Part shown: positions 1 through 13,850 of the stretch, piece after piece
How positions within the stretch are numbered: position 1 is the first letter of the stretch
Layout of the letters: each line of letters opens with the position of its first letter
NCBI RefSeq assembly: GCF_026745355.1
Contig: NC_079206.1
Location: forward strand, 13,376,279 to 13,440,278
Direction: 5' to 3'
From: Beta vulgaris subsp. vulgaris
Lineage: Eukaryota; Streptophyta; Magnoliopsida; Caryophyllales; Amaranthaceae
DNA length: 64,000 nt
Notes under the pieces: generated by a model
Told to the model about the DNA's origin: nothing
Databases searched by the model: none
The model's input: only the letters and a program-made list of their open reading frames with translations
Made by a program: the position numbers and the translations under genes

Positions 1-495
1 GTTGCAGACTATATAACTCAGTGCCAGAAAAATTAAAATCTTTCTTCAAGATTAAGCCAAATCTCTCTTGCTGTTTTGAAATACAATATTGATCTAGCAA
101 TGACTTGATCTAAAGAAGCAAGAAACCAGGATATAACTAGATCATTGCATCTAGTCCAGATTTTCAGTAAATTTGCATTTCCAGATGGTTTTGATATAGA
201 ACATCAACAAAACCTAGCTTATTTCTAGCTGATAATGCAATTACCATGGATCTTTTCCAATCAGCAAAACCAGAACCAGAAAGACTATAGGAACTAATTT
301 TGTAGTATTTAAATCAGATGAACTGAGATAATACACATTGTTAGGATCTTGTGAAAATTCAAGATGTGATTGAGATTCACTTAAGTTTGCATTTGCATTT
401 GAATTTCTAGGTGCCATACTTTGATGCAATTTGAAGAAATTCAGAAGAAAATACCTCGATTTCTTGATTTCAGCAAGTGAAGAGGATTGATTCAA
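1..495 (-). pseudogene. Ty1/copia gag N-terminal fragment, broken
   Basis: Read on the minus strand, this is the start of a plant copia-type Gag. The open part (241-495) contains the motif DPNNVYYL followed by SSSDLNTTKL, which matches the start of plant copia Gag proteins (usually DPNNPYYLHPSD). The likely start is the Met at 417 (MAPRNS), with an earlier in-frame Met at 495. Below 241 the frame changes, but short blocks such as IALSARNKLGFVD, KTAREIWL-like sequence and ELYSLQ are still readable in other frames, so the Gag is broken by frameshifts and stops. It lies directly inside the primer-binding site and LTR at 585-972, so this is the 5' end of a minus-strand element that leaves the window on the left. 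It is not expected to make a functional protein. Confidence 0.85.
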
Positions 496-584
496 TCGTT
501 AGAAAAACAATTTTGATCTCAGTTCTTCAAATCAGAGATTTAAGAATTGATGCGGAACATTTGATTATAATCCAGAACACTTAT

Positions 585-596
585 GCTCTGATACCA
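585..596 (-). other. Primer-binding site of minus-strand copia element
   Basis: On the minus strand this reads TGGTATCAGAGC, the sequence complementary to the 3' end of initiator tRNA-Met that plant copia elements use to prime reverse transcription. It abuts the LTR end at 597 with no spacer and lies about 90-170 bp upstream of the gag start, as expected. Confidence 0.9.
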
Positions 597-972
597 TGAT
601 GAAATTGTTCATCTAACTTTGTGAAATTCAGTAGATGAATATTGAATAATGCATTGAAATGCTTCAAAGAATATGACAAGAGTTTTAGAGAGAATACAAC
701 TCTCTGAATTTTAGAGAGAGGAAAACTATATTGTGTTTCATTGAGAAAACAATTATTACATTCTCAGCTATATTTATACAACTAAGCTATAGTAATAACT
801 AACTCTAGATGAGCTGTACAAATTTGTTATTACATATTAACAGAATGTGCTGAGCTGGCTTAGTTTGTTAGAGCTGATAGTGGTTGCTTCAGTGTTACTG
901 AAGAGTTGCTGATGCTGCTGCTGATATTTGCAAGTTGCTGAAGCTTTACATTCTGCTTGTGTAACTTCAACA
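597..972 (-). mobile_element. 5' LTR of minus-strand copia element (~376 bp)
   Basis: The LTR is bounded by TG at 597 (next to the primer-binding site) and CA at 971-972; on the minus strand it starts TGTTGAAGTTACAC and ends in CA, as LTRs do. It is AT-rich with short repeats of gctgctgatg type near the outer end. The partner LTR lies outside the window, so the target duplication cannot be checked. The outer boundary could also be the CA at 979-980. Confidence 0.8.
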
Positions 973-3745
973 GTTTTTCATAGAAGGCACTGGTTGTAAC
1001 TTATAAGGGCGTACAATTTTTGTGATAGGCTATGGTTAAATGGGAGTTCGTTAGAGCCACTTAAGGTTTTAGGTTTAGGGCTCTCGATTGTTGGATTGTC
1101 TAGTTCTATTTTTTTGAACTGAAATGTGCAATGTTTGATCTAGCCATGATTAGAAAGAGAGGTAGTTGTTAAATGATTGAATGATGATGGTCCCCCCCCC
1201 CCCCCCCGCGGCTTGCTTTTATTCTTATCGTGCAAGCTACGATAATAGGCCCATTGTTGAGGTATAAATGATACTCATAATGTGCAGCTTAGGGCTTGTC
1301 CTGTAGTTGCAGAGGGCAATGAGATATTCTTCTTGTATTCTTCTTTTACAGAGGGGTCGTTTGTTATCCTTTAGCTGTATGAGCTGAAGGAACTATTCAA
1401 GGATGGCAAACAAAACTAGTTTACACTTTCTTTTCGTGTAAGTGTTAGCCATTGTTGTAGGATACTTCCTGAGTTGGTGAAAGTGAACCTTTTCGCTGTT
1501 GGCTTGAGCATCTGCTGCGTTGTTGTTCATGATATGCTAGGGTACATCCCATTGATCTTGTGCTCCATGTCAAGTTAGTAGTTCTTCATCTCGAATGAAC
1601 TGCACAACATTGGAGCTGGACTTTAATCATGAACCTTTTGGGAATATGAGGTGCCATGCAAAAGAATTAGGTTGATGTATTGTTTTTTGTTTTTTTAGAG
1701 CTCATTGGTTTGAGCCTTGAGGCATAGGATAATGTGGTTATTTGACGTTCATATGCATATGCCCATAACTGTTTTTAAATTCATCTCTGGGTTGCAACTT
1801 GCAAGCGGCTTGAAATAATTGCTTAGCTGTGATTGAGTGGTTTTTTTTTTTTGATAATGTCTTGATATTGATGACTGCCATTGCCCCTGCATGGCTGGAT
1901 CTTGTGGTTCTTCAGAAACTTTTCCTTGAGTTTTATGCCTCTCCAAGCCATGAACTTTAGAAACCATTGGCTCCGTCGATATTGTGATCATTCGCAATGT
2001 CCATATCCCTAGAAAGTTGGAGCGTTGCCTCATCAAAATAATTGGTAAAAGTTGGTAGTTTGATTTCCCAAAATAGAAATGTAGCAATCAAAAAGAAATG
2101 GAGAGAGTAATACATAGAATGGTTAATGTTTGACAGATTCAGTTTTTTTGGCTTGACAGATGTTTTTGGTTGGGATTAAATTGCTTAGGCCAGATTCAGA
2201 GGAGAAGTGGATCTATGGAAAGTTTATTATCATGGCAGAATCTAGTAAAGTTCTGGAATCTATGCGATATAGCTAGATTTGCAAAATTAAGTGACAGGGA
2301 GGCTCGAAGAACCCAATTCAACCAGAGTAGAAAGGCAGGTGTTCTATTATCATAATATTCTATATTAAGAGATGCTTTTGGAGCTACTCCTGATTGTGAG
2401 CATTGAGCAGTTCATTATTGAAGTCATTCTTTCCGAATTATATTGCCTTGCAGTTTTCCTTTTTATTTTTTCTGAGAGCTCATTATGCTCAGCTTGTAGG
2501 CAGTGTTTGTGATGCTATGATTTTCACGATGGGATTTGTTGCTCCTATTTATGTTTTTGAAGCCAGCTGTTCTTGATCAAAACATCGTTTTACTATGTTG
2601 TCTAAACAATTTTTTATGAATAAGGAAAGTGGACCCTAGTGATATTGAGGTATCCCAATCGTTGAAAATGACTATAAGCCTGAACTAAGGTTATTATCTG
2701 TTAATTTTATTGTAATTTACCGGCTTCACATTCCTTCATTTGATTGCTTAATTATGAAGAAATTGTGTTACAATTTTTTTGTATTGTTGAAGAGTGTAAT
2801 TGCCAGGCATATGAGATAGCTTTGGTTTGGCAGAATTAATTCTGTAGTATAAATAGGTGTTGAACTCTTGGTACATTGCTCAGATTGCGACCTCTGAAAA
2901 TCAGTTGGTGTACATGGAATGATAGGATCCTGCACGGTTTTCCTATGACCATAGTATGCGTTGCTAGATCTTACATAGCTGGACAAGGTCTCAACTAGTC
3001 AATTGTGATGGGTTTCATTATGGAACGGTCCTGACTCATTTGAAAAAGATTGATACTTCTTTGATGGCTATCAATGATGATATTGTGCTTTCAGTTTTGT
3101 GGGAAGTGGAAACCCTAGACTATGGCCTATGGGGCTTGGTAATAGAAGCCTAATCTTAGGAGCAATCCCTTGCATACATAAGCTATATGACTAAACAATT
3201 TGGCTCGATTAACCGCCTCTATATAATCTTCCAGATACATAGGCATTTTCAAGAGGCTCTCATTTTTAGATCTGTAAGCAGCAAGATTCTAATTAGTATT
3301 GAAGGAGGGATAAAGGGACGAGATTTCCTCCTTACGACCTATTCTGCTATTCAGAAGGAGCATTAAGTTTTTTTAGGTGACAAGTCGATGATTTGGTGTC
3401 AAACTTTTTTGGAAAAAGTTGGGTCTGAAATTTGCCTAATCTGTTTAGTGAGTGCATAGTTTGACAAGGTTTTTTTAATAGGCAATTGAAGCTTTTTGGG
3501 TCCTTTTTAGTATGAGCCCTTGAGGAAATGTTAGCATAGTCTTGTATTTCTATTGTTAAACAAAAAAAAAAACCAAAATTAATATACGATCCTGGCTTCT
3601 TTCTTATTTATATTACGAAATTGCCTTCAAACAGGCATACAAATATTGAGAAGTCATTTTTTTATACTAATTGATTTTGTATTTACCCTTTCGTTGAACT
3701 AGAGTATGCTAATTTGCACCAATTACACAGTCGTGCATGTACATG
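973..3745. other. Unassigned non-coding stretch downstream of BAM3
   Basis: About 2.8 kb with only short ORFs (largest 112 codons), none with a family motif I recognise. It contains a run of 16 C at 1192-1207 and several poly-T runs (for example near 1843-1855). No LTR, TIR or tRNA-like element could be delimited. The part next to 3746 must hold the 3' UTR and polyadenylation region of the beta-amylase gene, whose 3' end points this way. An unrecognised non-coding transcript or old transposon remnant cannot be excluded. Confidence 0.5.
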
Positions 3746-6181
<2,436 letters not shown>

Positions 6182-6256
6182 TTTGCTGTTGTTGTTGTGA
6201 ATATGAGAACAGAGGACAAAGAGAGATGAGGGAAGAATGGAGTAGTTGATTGCATT

Positions 6257-6263
6257 ATTTATA
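6257..6263 (-). promoter_or_regulatory. TATA box of BAM3
   Basis: TATAAAT on the minus strand, with its near edge 76 bp upstream of the beta-amylase ATG at 6181. This spacing implies a 5' UTR of roughly 45 nt. No other good TATA motif is closer. The transcription start itself is not shown by the sequence. Confidence 0.6.
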
Positions 6264-6882
6264 AGGGTGAAACCTTCTGTGATGGCTAGGTGGGACCGTT
6301 ATTTTAACTAGTGTGGAAAAGTGCATAAAATCAAGATTAGTCAGCTTAACTTTTCCAAGTCATCTTCTGTATACGCGGATCTACTAGTCATCCTTATCAT
6401 AATTTGCGGGAACCATTATTATGGAGTACATTTTTAATTAGTGTTTCCAAATTTTAATGGCCATCCATTCCAATTGGATCTTCGCCACAAGTTTTTATGA
6501 CAGCATTTATCCTGTTTTTTTTTAGCTTTATGTATCTTACTGTAATTTTTGTTACTCTTATAATTATGTGGTTTTAGTAGTTTCAAACTTTCAATTTCAT
6601 ATTGACTGCGGTAGTATTAGCGTGTTCTCTGATGGTAATTTATTAAGCCATATATGAAAAGTAAACTGCTGGTTAGTAAATGTTAAATGACGTTATTTTT
6701 TTTTTTTCCTTATAAATGTCTTTCATGTTCGGCACCTATATTAAATTTACTTAGATTATCCTTAGAATTAGTATAGTAGGGGTTAAAACTTAAAAACATA
6801 GAGTGAAGTCAGAGTAGAGAGTTAATGGACCTTTTCTTTTACAAACTTTATCATTAATTTATCAAGTATTATTAGCTAGGTG
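6264..6882. other. BAM3 upstream region
   Basis: AT-rich non-coding sequence between the BAM3 TATA box and the hAT element. It should contain the proximal promoter of BAM3. I saw no clear cis-element beyond the TATA box and no ORF of note. Confidence 0.5.
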
Positions 6883-6890
6883 GTCAAGGG

Positions 6891-8533
6891 TAGGGGTGTT
6901 AACGAGCCGAACCGAGACCGAACAGGACCAGGCTCGGCTCGGCTCGAGAATGTGAGGGTCCGAGCTCGGCTCGAGCTCGAAGCTCGTCGAGCTCGAAAAT
7001 CTGGGCTCGGCTCGAGTTCGAAAAAAAAAAATTCGGCTCGGCTCGAGGCTCGGCTCGAAAAAGTTCGCGAACTATTCGGCTCGAAAAGGCTCGAAAATAT
7101 TTCTAGTACATTACCACACACTTGCTTCCAATATCGAATTTCTAGTTTTTTCCAACGAACAAAATGCATACTTCAAAGTTCAAACTTTAAAGAAAAAAAA
7201 GTTGATAACAAATTTAACAAAGTTCACATCAAAAACAAAGTTTACAAGTCACAACAACTTTGACAAAGTTTTACACAAACACACAAACAACAGCTCCTCT
7301 TCCTTTGACATTCATTTTCAAGTCCAAGCCAATCTTCATGTTTTTTTTCCCATAAGACCTACAAAATATGTTTAACACATACATTAGAATAATATTATGA
7401 AGATATAATTTTATAAAAACACAATGTAATAAAAAGTATAAGATTATAAATCAAGAGGATTAAACAATTTTTAGCAATTATACCAAATCCCTCTTTTGCT
7501 GTTTAATAATGTTATAAATCATTTTATAAGCATCCGTTAGAAAAACAAGGAATCTAGTAGACTGATATATAGTTGAATGATACAATTAGGAAATTCAGAA
7601 ACATTAATATATCAAGTGGTCTAAATGTATAAACTCGACTGAAATTCAGAAACATAAATTAGGAAATTCAGAAACATTAGGAAATTACAGTTACTTCATG
7701 TAAGACTCGACTGAATAGTTTTTCAGTAGAGAGATTGTATAAACAAGTGCAGTAAATCGAAAAATGTATAGACAATACATAAATAAGCAAAAATCACTCA
7801 AACTCATTCCCACCCAAGTGCAGTAAAACCATTCAAACTCAAAAAAAAATGTATAAACAACATATAAAAACTCTGAATTCATATTAAATCAAAAAACTTC
7901 AAATTCAGATTAAATAGAAAAACTTCGAATTCATCATACAAAGGCACATAGAAATTTCGAATTCAGATTAAATCGAAAAAAAAAATGAAAACGATGCACA
8001 TTACCTGTCATCCTGCTCGCCGCCGAAGACGATGTTGCTCGCCGACGCAGTGCTGGTCGCCGCCAAAGTTGCGCTAGTCGCCGCCGTCAACTGGACTGGA
8101 GATTGGGGATGTAGGGTTTTCGAAAACCCTTGAAGAAGTGCAGCAGTGAACGGCTGAATGAATATTGAAGACTTGAAGTGCTTTTTTTGTTTTTGGTGTT
8201 TTAATGGTCGGTTTGTTTTAAATTTTAATTGGGCTGAGAAAAAAGCCCTTAGTTTGTATCTTTTAATTGGGCTAAAACTTTTAATTTGGTATATATTTTT
8301 AAAGTGGACTTCAAATTGTAATTCAAGTTGGGTTAGAAATTAATGTATAAAAATTTGTACTTTAAAATTTTTCGAACATGTTTGCGAGCTTTCGAGCCGA
8401 ACTCTATTAGGCTTGGCTCGGCTTGTTAAGGTCGCGAGCCGATCTCGAACTCGAGCCGAGCCTTCTCGAGCCGAGCTTTGACCGAGCCGAGCTCGAACAG
8501 TTTGCGAGCCACCCTGGCTCATTAACACCCCTA
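6891..8533. mobile_element. Non-autonomous hAT element with 8-bp TSD
   Basis: Terminal inverted repeats start TAGGGGTGTTAACGAGCC at 6891 and end GGCTCATTAACACCCCTA at 8533. The element is flanked by a perfect 8-bp duplication, gtcaaggg (6883-6890 and 8534-8541), the size diagnostic of hAT transposition. Both ends carry dense subterminal copies of GGCTCGGCTCGAG in opposite orientation (6930-7090 and 8385-8515), the usual binding-site arrangement for hAT transposases. The 1.64-kb interior has no transposase ORF. A GC-rich block at about 8005-8110 read on the minus strand ends in GATGACAG followed by GTAATG, like a leftover 5' exon and splice donor of the parent element, so this looks like an internal-deletion derivative. 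Confidence 0.9.
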
Positions 8534-8541
8534 GTCAAGGG

Positions 8542-9687
8542 TCATGTTACTCGGATTGAGGTACTTGTGTTGAATTTGGGTAATGTATACATGTGTTTGA
8601 CTTTATTATTGTATAGAAGGTTTTATATTTTTGGCCTAAATTGAAGTTTCGAAGTGTATTCTAGTGTCGAAGTGTCTATGTACTCTATTTTAGTATTGAA
8701 GTGTTGTGAAATAATACAGGTAATATGATGTAAAATGAAAGTCCAAGTTACACGAGTTAGGAGTTACGCCTTTGAAGTTGGGGTTTCCTTTTAAGGTGCA
8801 TTCTCGTGACTTTGAAAAAACAAGTAGTAGAAAGGTTCAAATTAGTTCCAATAGTTTTTCAAAGGTTCTAAAAAGTTTTAATAAATTTAAATTCGTTCAA
8901 TTCAATAAAATTCAACAAAAAATATATGTGAAGAGAATGTAGCTTTGGTGATGTGAGGGGAAAAAATGGTTATATGACTTGTTTAATTGCAAGAAAAGAA
9001 TGGTGATCAAAGTAAGGATATGAATCATATTAAATTACCACCTCTTACACATCAATTGATCCATTTAGCAAGTAAGCACTTATTTTTTTGAATAGGTAAG
9101 ATGTTAGCCCAAAAGCCAATCTTTATTAGGCTATTAATTTGCATGCTATACCAATTTATAAGCTAGGTACAAGATTTTAAAGCTAAAAGAAACCCCTCTA
9201 TCACCATAAAGTTTGAGAGAAGCTATCCAACAACTTTCGAGTGAGAATTCAAATAATGAGAAGTACCCTTAACTTTAGAATGGACTAATGGAGTTTTACG
9301 GAGTTACCACCTCCTTTTCCCCAAATAATAAAGAAAATCCATAAAGCCAAATATCTTGAAATTAGTAGCTAGCAGTAGTCAGTACCACCTCTTCCTCCCC
9401 AAATTGTACATTTCATGTGCGGTTATTAGTTACACGAATACACGTACTTCTGACGTGTATCCATTGTGGATCATGTGATTGTTTTAAATTTGGGAAAGTG
9501 GAAGATTCTCTTTTTAATTCCCTCTCTATTGATGTTTTTAAAATGTTGCTCTGCTGTTGTTTGAGGTTCGTTTTTCGGTACTTTTGCTTTGGCTAACAGC
9601 TAACTCCTCCAAGTGGAACAAGAAAATTATTTAGGGTGACCAAAATTATGTTTTCTAATTTTAGGGAACCAAGTAAATATTTAATTT
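8542..9687. other. Intergenic, nothing recognised
   Basis: AT-rich sequence without a supported ORF, RNA gene or complete transposon. A T-rich stretch near 9085 (ttttttgaatagg) resembles a retroposon tail but no body could be delimited. Confidence 0.5.
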
Positions 9688-9984
9688 ACGAGTTTTTCAC
9701 TAAATATTCCTGACAAATTTAAAAATTAATCATATTCACTCAATGTTTCAGAAATGCACCATATATCCATAAATTTCGAAAACTGTGCACCATATACCTT
9801 TTTTCTAATTGCCGTTAATTCACCGTTTATTTAGGATTTTGCCATCATTAAGTCTCATCCCTAATTCTAATCTAACCCTAACCCTAATCCTTCCCTAACC
9901 CTTACTCTAATCTTACCTCTAAACCCTTCCCCTAACCCTAACTCCTTGGCAGCCCCAACCCCTCCTCACCGCTGCAGCACCTCT

Positions 9985-10200
9985 CCGTTCACCATCGGCC
10001 TCCCACATCCCATGCGCGTTTGTTCACCGTTGATTCTCCCAACCCCTCTTCGTTCACCATCGATTCCCCAACCCCCTCTTCGTTCACTGTCGGCCTCTCC
10101 CACCCCCTGCATGAAAATCCGACCCACCCCCTCTTTGTTCACCATCGATTCTCCCACCCCCTGCGGGAAAATCTGACCCACCCCCTGCGCGAAAATTCGA
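9985..10200. repeat. C-rich minisatellite in foldback core
   Basis: About five degenerate units built on TTCGTTCACCATCGATTC followed by CCCAACCCCCTC, with a variant ending TGCGCGAAAATCCGACC. Unit length is about 30-40 bp. It opens short ORFs in several frames that have no family resemblance, so I treat it as non-coding. Confidence 0.65.
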
Positions 10201-10224
10201 TCTGGTGTGGTGACAGGTGATGCA

Positions 10225-10460
10225 ATGGTGAACTAAGAGGGGGAGGGGGAGAGGGAGGGGTGCTGCGGCGGAGGGGAGAGGGAGGGGAGGGGGGATGCCA
10301 TGGTGGAAGGGAGGGGGAGATGCAACGATGGAAGGGAGGGGGATGCCACGGTGGAAGGGAGGGGGAGATGCAACGATGGAAGGGAGGGGGATGCGGCGGT
10401 GGAGGGGGTGGGGGTGTGGCTGGGGGTGGAGGGGTGGTGAGCTGGGTGGGTTAGGGTTAG
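10225..10460. repeat. G-rich minisatellite, quadruplex-prone
   Basis: Purine-rich tract with two near-identical copies of a 48-49-bp unit (10293-10341, 10342-10389), each made of two half-units GATGCCACGGTGGAAGGG and GATGCAACGATGGAAGGG separated by runs of four to six G. The many G-runs on one strand could fold into G-quadruplexes. Short ORFs across it are repeat artefacts. Confidence 0.7.
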
Positions 10461-10716
10461 GGTTCGGGGTAAGGGTTTAGGTTTAAGATTAGGGTAAGTG
10501 TAAGGGTTAGATTAGGGTTAGGGTTAGATAAGAATTAGGATTTAGGGTTAATAATGGCAAAATGATAAATAAAGCTAACGGTGAGTTAACGACAGTTAGG
10601 AAAAGGGTATATGGTGCACAATTTTCGAAATTCGTGGGTATATGGTGCATTTTTGAAACATTGAGGGTATATGGTGAATTTTTTAATTCGTCGGAGTTAT
10701 TTGGTGAAAAAATCGT

Positions 10717-11769
10717 TTGATTTATCAAACTAACTATAATGCTTTTTTACAATTTATTCAAAACTAGGGGTGCTTAGGCTTCCGCTCAGCCTTCATATGT
10801 TCCACCCCCTTGATAATAGATGTGAGGCTAAGCACTTTCCTCTTTTAAAATCATGAGCCATTTTAATTTTCTAAGTCTTTTCATATTTGAACTTTGAAAT
10901 TTTTATTTTGTCAATCATTATATATACCTTGCATAAACTACATAAGAATAATCGTATTATAATACTTGGTAATATTAGCATTTCTCATTGTAACATAATG
11001 CATACTTAAACATATTAATGGTTAAAAATGACAAGTTTTGACATCAAAGTCAAATATGATTTACACCATCTTGAAATGAAGAGTATAATCTACATAAATT
11101 ACACAAAATTATTAATTCTTTTAGCATAGATGGACATATGCATTATAGACATGCTTGGTCTTGAGTTAGCTTTTCCCATTTTTCTCGATTGGCAAGTGTC
11201 CATTTTTCTAAGCAAGTCGGTAAGACAATTTAATGTTTGCTTATTACTTCCTTTGTTTCATTATAATTATTTTATTTTCTATTTGAGGAAATTTCATATT
11301 AAATGTATCATTACTTTATCTGATAGTTTGTTCTCTTATCTCTCTCATACCATACGAGTGCATTTTGTTTATTTCTTTTTTTTTTTTTGACGGGATCTTT
11401 GTTTATTTCTCGCTATCTCTTTACTTATCACATGAGCTCTTAAATATACTTCATCTGTTTTACAAAAATAGTTGCTCCATTTCATAATTTTACGCTTGCC
11501 GATGCATGGTTCCAAACATTAATATGTTTAATAATCAATAATTAAAAATTATAAAAAAAATTGATATTAAAAAAATATACATTGAGGCAAATCTAACAAG
11601 ATTTCATATGACTATATTTTTTCTAATATAAAAATTACCACATACAATCAAAGTGTAAGATTTGAGTAGTGTATACTATGTCAATGGCCGTGCAACTATT
11701 TCTAAACATGGAGCAAGGCCCCGATGATATAATTATAATAAAATGGAGGAAATATGAAATTTTATAAAT
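10717..11769. other. Intergenic with a decayed Stowaway-like remnant
   Basis: AT-rich sequence. From about 11449 to 11748 it has the look of an old Stowaway-type MITE: ACTTCATCTGTTTTACAAAA at one end and AAAATGGAGGAAATATG at the other, with an interior like the better preserved copies elsewhere in the window. A T-run followed by GACGGG at 11378-11396 recurs at 25472-25487 and may be a retroposon tail. No gene is supported. Confidence 0.4.
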
Positions 11770-12462
11770 GAAATTTGCCATAAAAAACTTTTAAAAGTTC
11801 GTTTTGCGAAAAAGAACATTTTAAAGCATTACTTGCAAAATACCACAAACTTATTCCCATTTTTTGGTGTGTTGACTATTTCAATCATGGAATTGACATT
11901 TTATTTTCTTTTAACCCCCTATTTTATTTCTCTTCAAAGGTTGCATGTGTAATTCTTCAACCTAGGCTGGGTAGGTGGGTTGTGGGCAGCGCGACAACGA
12001 CAATGGGGGGGGGGGGTTGCAGGGACGAATGGAGAGGAGAGGGAGGAGGGGCGAGAGTGAGGGAGGAGGGGCAAGAGAGGGAGGAAGGGAGAGGAGAGGG
12101 GGTAGGATCGGCGGGGGGTGGAGGGCTGCGTGGGAAAGGGTGAGGGCTGCAGCCTGAGAGGGTGGAGGAAGGGGTTGGGGGTTGCTGGTGGGGGTAGGGT
12201 AGGGGGGGGGGGGTTGGTGGGAGTGCATGGGTGGGGTGGTGGCTGGCGGGATATGGTGTTAGTGGTGGCTACGTGATGGTTGAGGAGGAAGAAGGAAAAT
12301 AGAAGGATAAACGTCGGAGTTGAGATGCTCAACACCAAAACATGGAAATAGATTTCATCTTGCATAAAACATTAATTTCGTGGTTTTGCTTATAAAGTAT
12401 GTTTTAAAAGGTTTTTTTTTAATCGTAAAATTGAACTTTTAAAATTATTTTTGGCAATTTTT
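11770..12462. mobile_element. Inverted-repeat element with purine-rich core
   Basis: Imperfect inverted ends: left AATTTGCCATAAAAAACTTT then TAAAAGTTCGTTTTGCGA; right, reverse-complemented, AATTGCCAAAAATAATTTT then AAAAGTTCAATTTTACGA, followed in both by sequence of the type TTTTAAA..CAT..TT..AAGCAAA. Between them lies a 300-bp G/A-rich core (about 11995-12300) including G-runs of 11 and 12. No ORF of coding character exists. Boundaries and superfamily are approximate; no target duplication found. Confidence 0.55.
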
Positions 12463-13644
12463 TCAATTAATAAAGCTAGTTTAAAACTATCTTATTTAAA
12501 ATTGCATAGTTTATTCCTCCTTGTTTTAGAGTTTAAACATCCATAAACGCGGCTAAATAAATGATTCCCAATAACTTTATGGATTCTAAGGCTTTTCTTG
12601 ATGACCTTTACCTTAAGTAATTATATACTGGAAATACCTTATTATAAGAGGTATCAGATGTTTGAAAGTACCTTTACAATAAGAAACATCAGAGGGTTAC
12701 ATAGTGTTGTTACTCTACACAGACTGTGAACGACAATGACTTCTGATATTAATTTAGAACTCATCTCTTATAACTTATATGGCCCTTTATGTGATAATAA
12801 TCGGGTGGCTTTATTTTGCCACAATCCTTCTAACCCCAAAAATTTGTCCACTTTTTCTTCTGATGTGTTTGTTTCTTTCTTCACATAAATTCATGTGGAA
12901 GCTAAATTTCTTGCAAACTCAGTCCAATTTATTTGGCCATCCTTAATTTTGGATAAGGAGGGAACTGAGGCTTTCAGTAATGAGAAAAGGCATGTGGTTG
13001 TAAGAAAAAAACCTTTGGTTTTGTGTGTTGAAAACATTTTGTATGGGCTCCATTTGAGATGCTAACTTGATTGGTGTTGTGGATTATTCGTGGAGTCGGT
13101 TGCATAATTTTCCTGTTCACATGGTGTTGAAAGGCACAATAAAGGAGAGAGAGATACTTTTGAACCATTCTTTTAAGAAAATGACATAAAAACTTGCTTA
13201 TTAAGATCGAAATATCAAGCTTGTGCCTCTTTTTGCTTTTTGACACTTTTACATTAGATATTCATGTACATTAACATTATGATCGTTGCAAACGTTTTGG
13301 CATTATGCCTTTTCTCCTTTATTTTCTACGTCCTCTGTTTTCAATTAGTACTATATCGACTTCTAAAACACTATTTATAAATTTCATTTTGATTCCATTT
13401 TAATTATTTACAAGGTTATTTCTAAAAAAGATATAGTTATGTGAGATTTTGTTATATTTGTCTCGGAATTATATTTTAAATATATTAACTTTTATAATTT
13501 TTACCTATGCGTAATTAAATATAACAAAGTTCAAAGTTGTGTGTTGCCAAACGTGCCTAGTACTTTGGATATAGCCAAGAAACGGAAGAAGTATGTTGTC
13601 CAGACTTAGGGACCCATGTCTGATACGCATATGACGTACGTGTC
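12463..13644. other. Intergenic, includes a decayed MITE
   Basis: No supported gene. The part from about 13325 to 13545 resembles the degenerate Stowaway-type MITE at 18352-18600 (shared phrases tatagttatgtgagattttg and ttttataatttttacc) but has lost clean ends. Confidence 0.4.
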
Positions 13645-13659
13645 TAAGTGTTCAGCTTG

Positions 13660-13835
13660 AATTTTTTTTTTTTTTGGTAAGAAGAAGTGGCCCCAACCCC
13701 GTTTGGGTCTTAATGGGTCAGACACTTGAGAGTAAGGGGAATCCCTATCCTTAAAGTGCCTCTAGTGGGGATTGAACCCCCAACCTTAAGGTTGGAAAGG
13801 TTCTCTCCTTACCACTAGACCAAGTACTACTTGGT
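13660..13835 (-). mobile_element. tRNA-derived SINE with 15-bp TSD
   Basis: Minus-strand retroposon of about 176 bp. From its 5' end at 13835 it carries a polymerase III A box (TGGTCTAGTGGTAAGG) and a B box (GGTTCAATCCCC), then a non-tRNA body, and ends in a poly-A tail that appears as the T-run at 13661-13675. It is flanked by an identical 15-bp duplication, taagtgttcagcttg (13645-13659 and 13836-13850), the signature of LINE-mediated insertion. It is not a tRNA gene: no cloverleaf can be completed. Confidence 0.9.
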
Positions 13836-13850
13836 TAAGTGTTCAGCTTG

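Larger units (their letters stand above)
9688..10716. mobile_element. Foldback element with telomere-like repeats in its arms
   Basis: The two ends form long imperfect inverted repeats of about 260 bp: the left arm (9688 to about 9950) begins ACGAGTTTTTCACTAAAT and the right arm (about 10449 to 10716), reverse-complemented, begins ACGATTTTTTCACCAAAT. Both share the phrase CACCATATAC several times, then CGTTAACTCACCGTT, then blocks of CCCTAA repeats (9868-9950; TTAGGG on the right, 10449-10550). The core has two minisatellites (separate entries). No transposase ORF is present and no target duplication could be fixed. The long arms and variable core suit a Mutator-like or other foldback MITE; superfamily is uncertain. 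Confidence 0.7.

Noticed and set aside
1749..2355. Small genes in the stretch downstream of BAM3
   Set aside because: ORFs of 61-112 codons without recognisable motifs or splice structure; expected by chance in this length.
9868..9950. True interstitial telomere
   Set aside because: The repeats are degenerate and lie in mirror positions in both arms of a foldback element, so they belong to the element rather than to a chromosome fusion.
11962..12365. Pro/Leu-rich ORFs (up to 143 codons)
   Set aside because: Antisense readings of the purine-rich core of a foldback element; no domain.
13660..13835. tRNA gene
   Set aside because: A and B boxes are present, but no full cloverleaf can be drawn; A-tail and 15-bp duplication show it to be a SINE.
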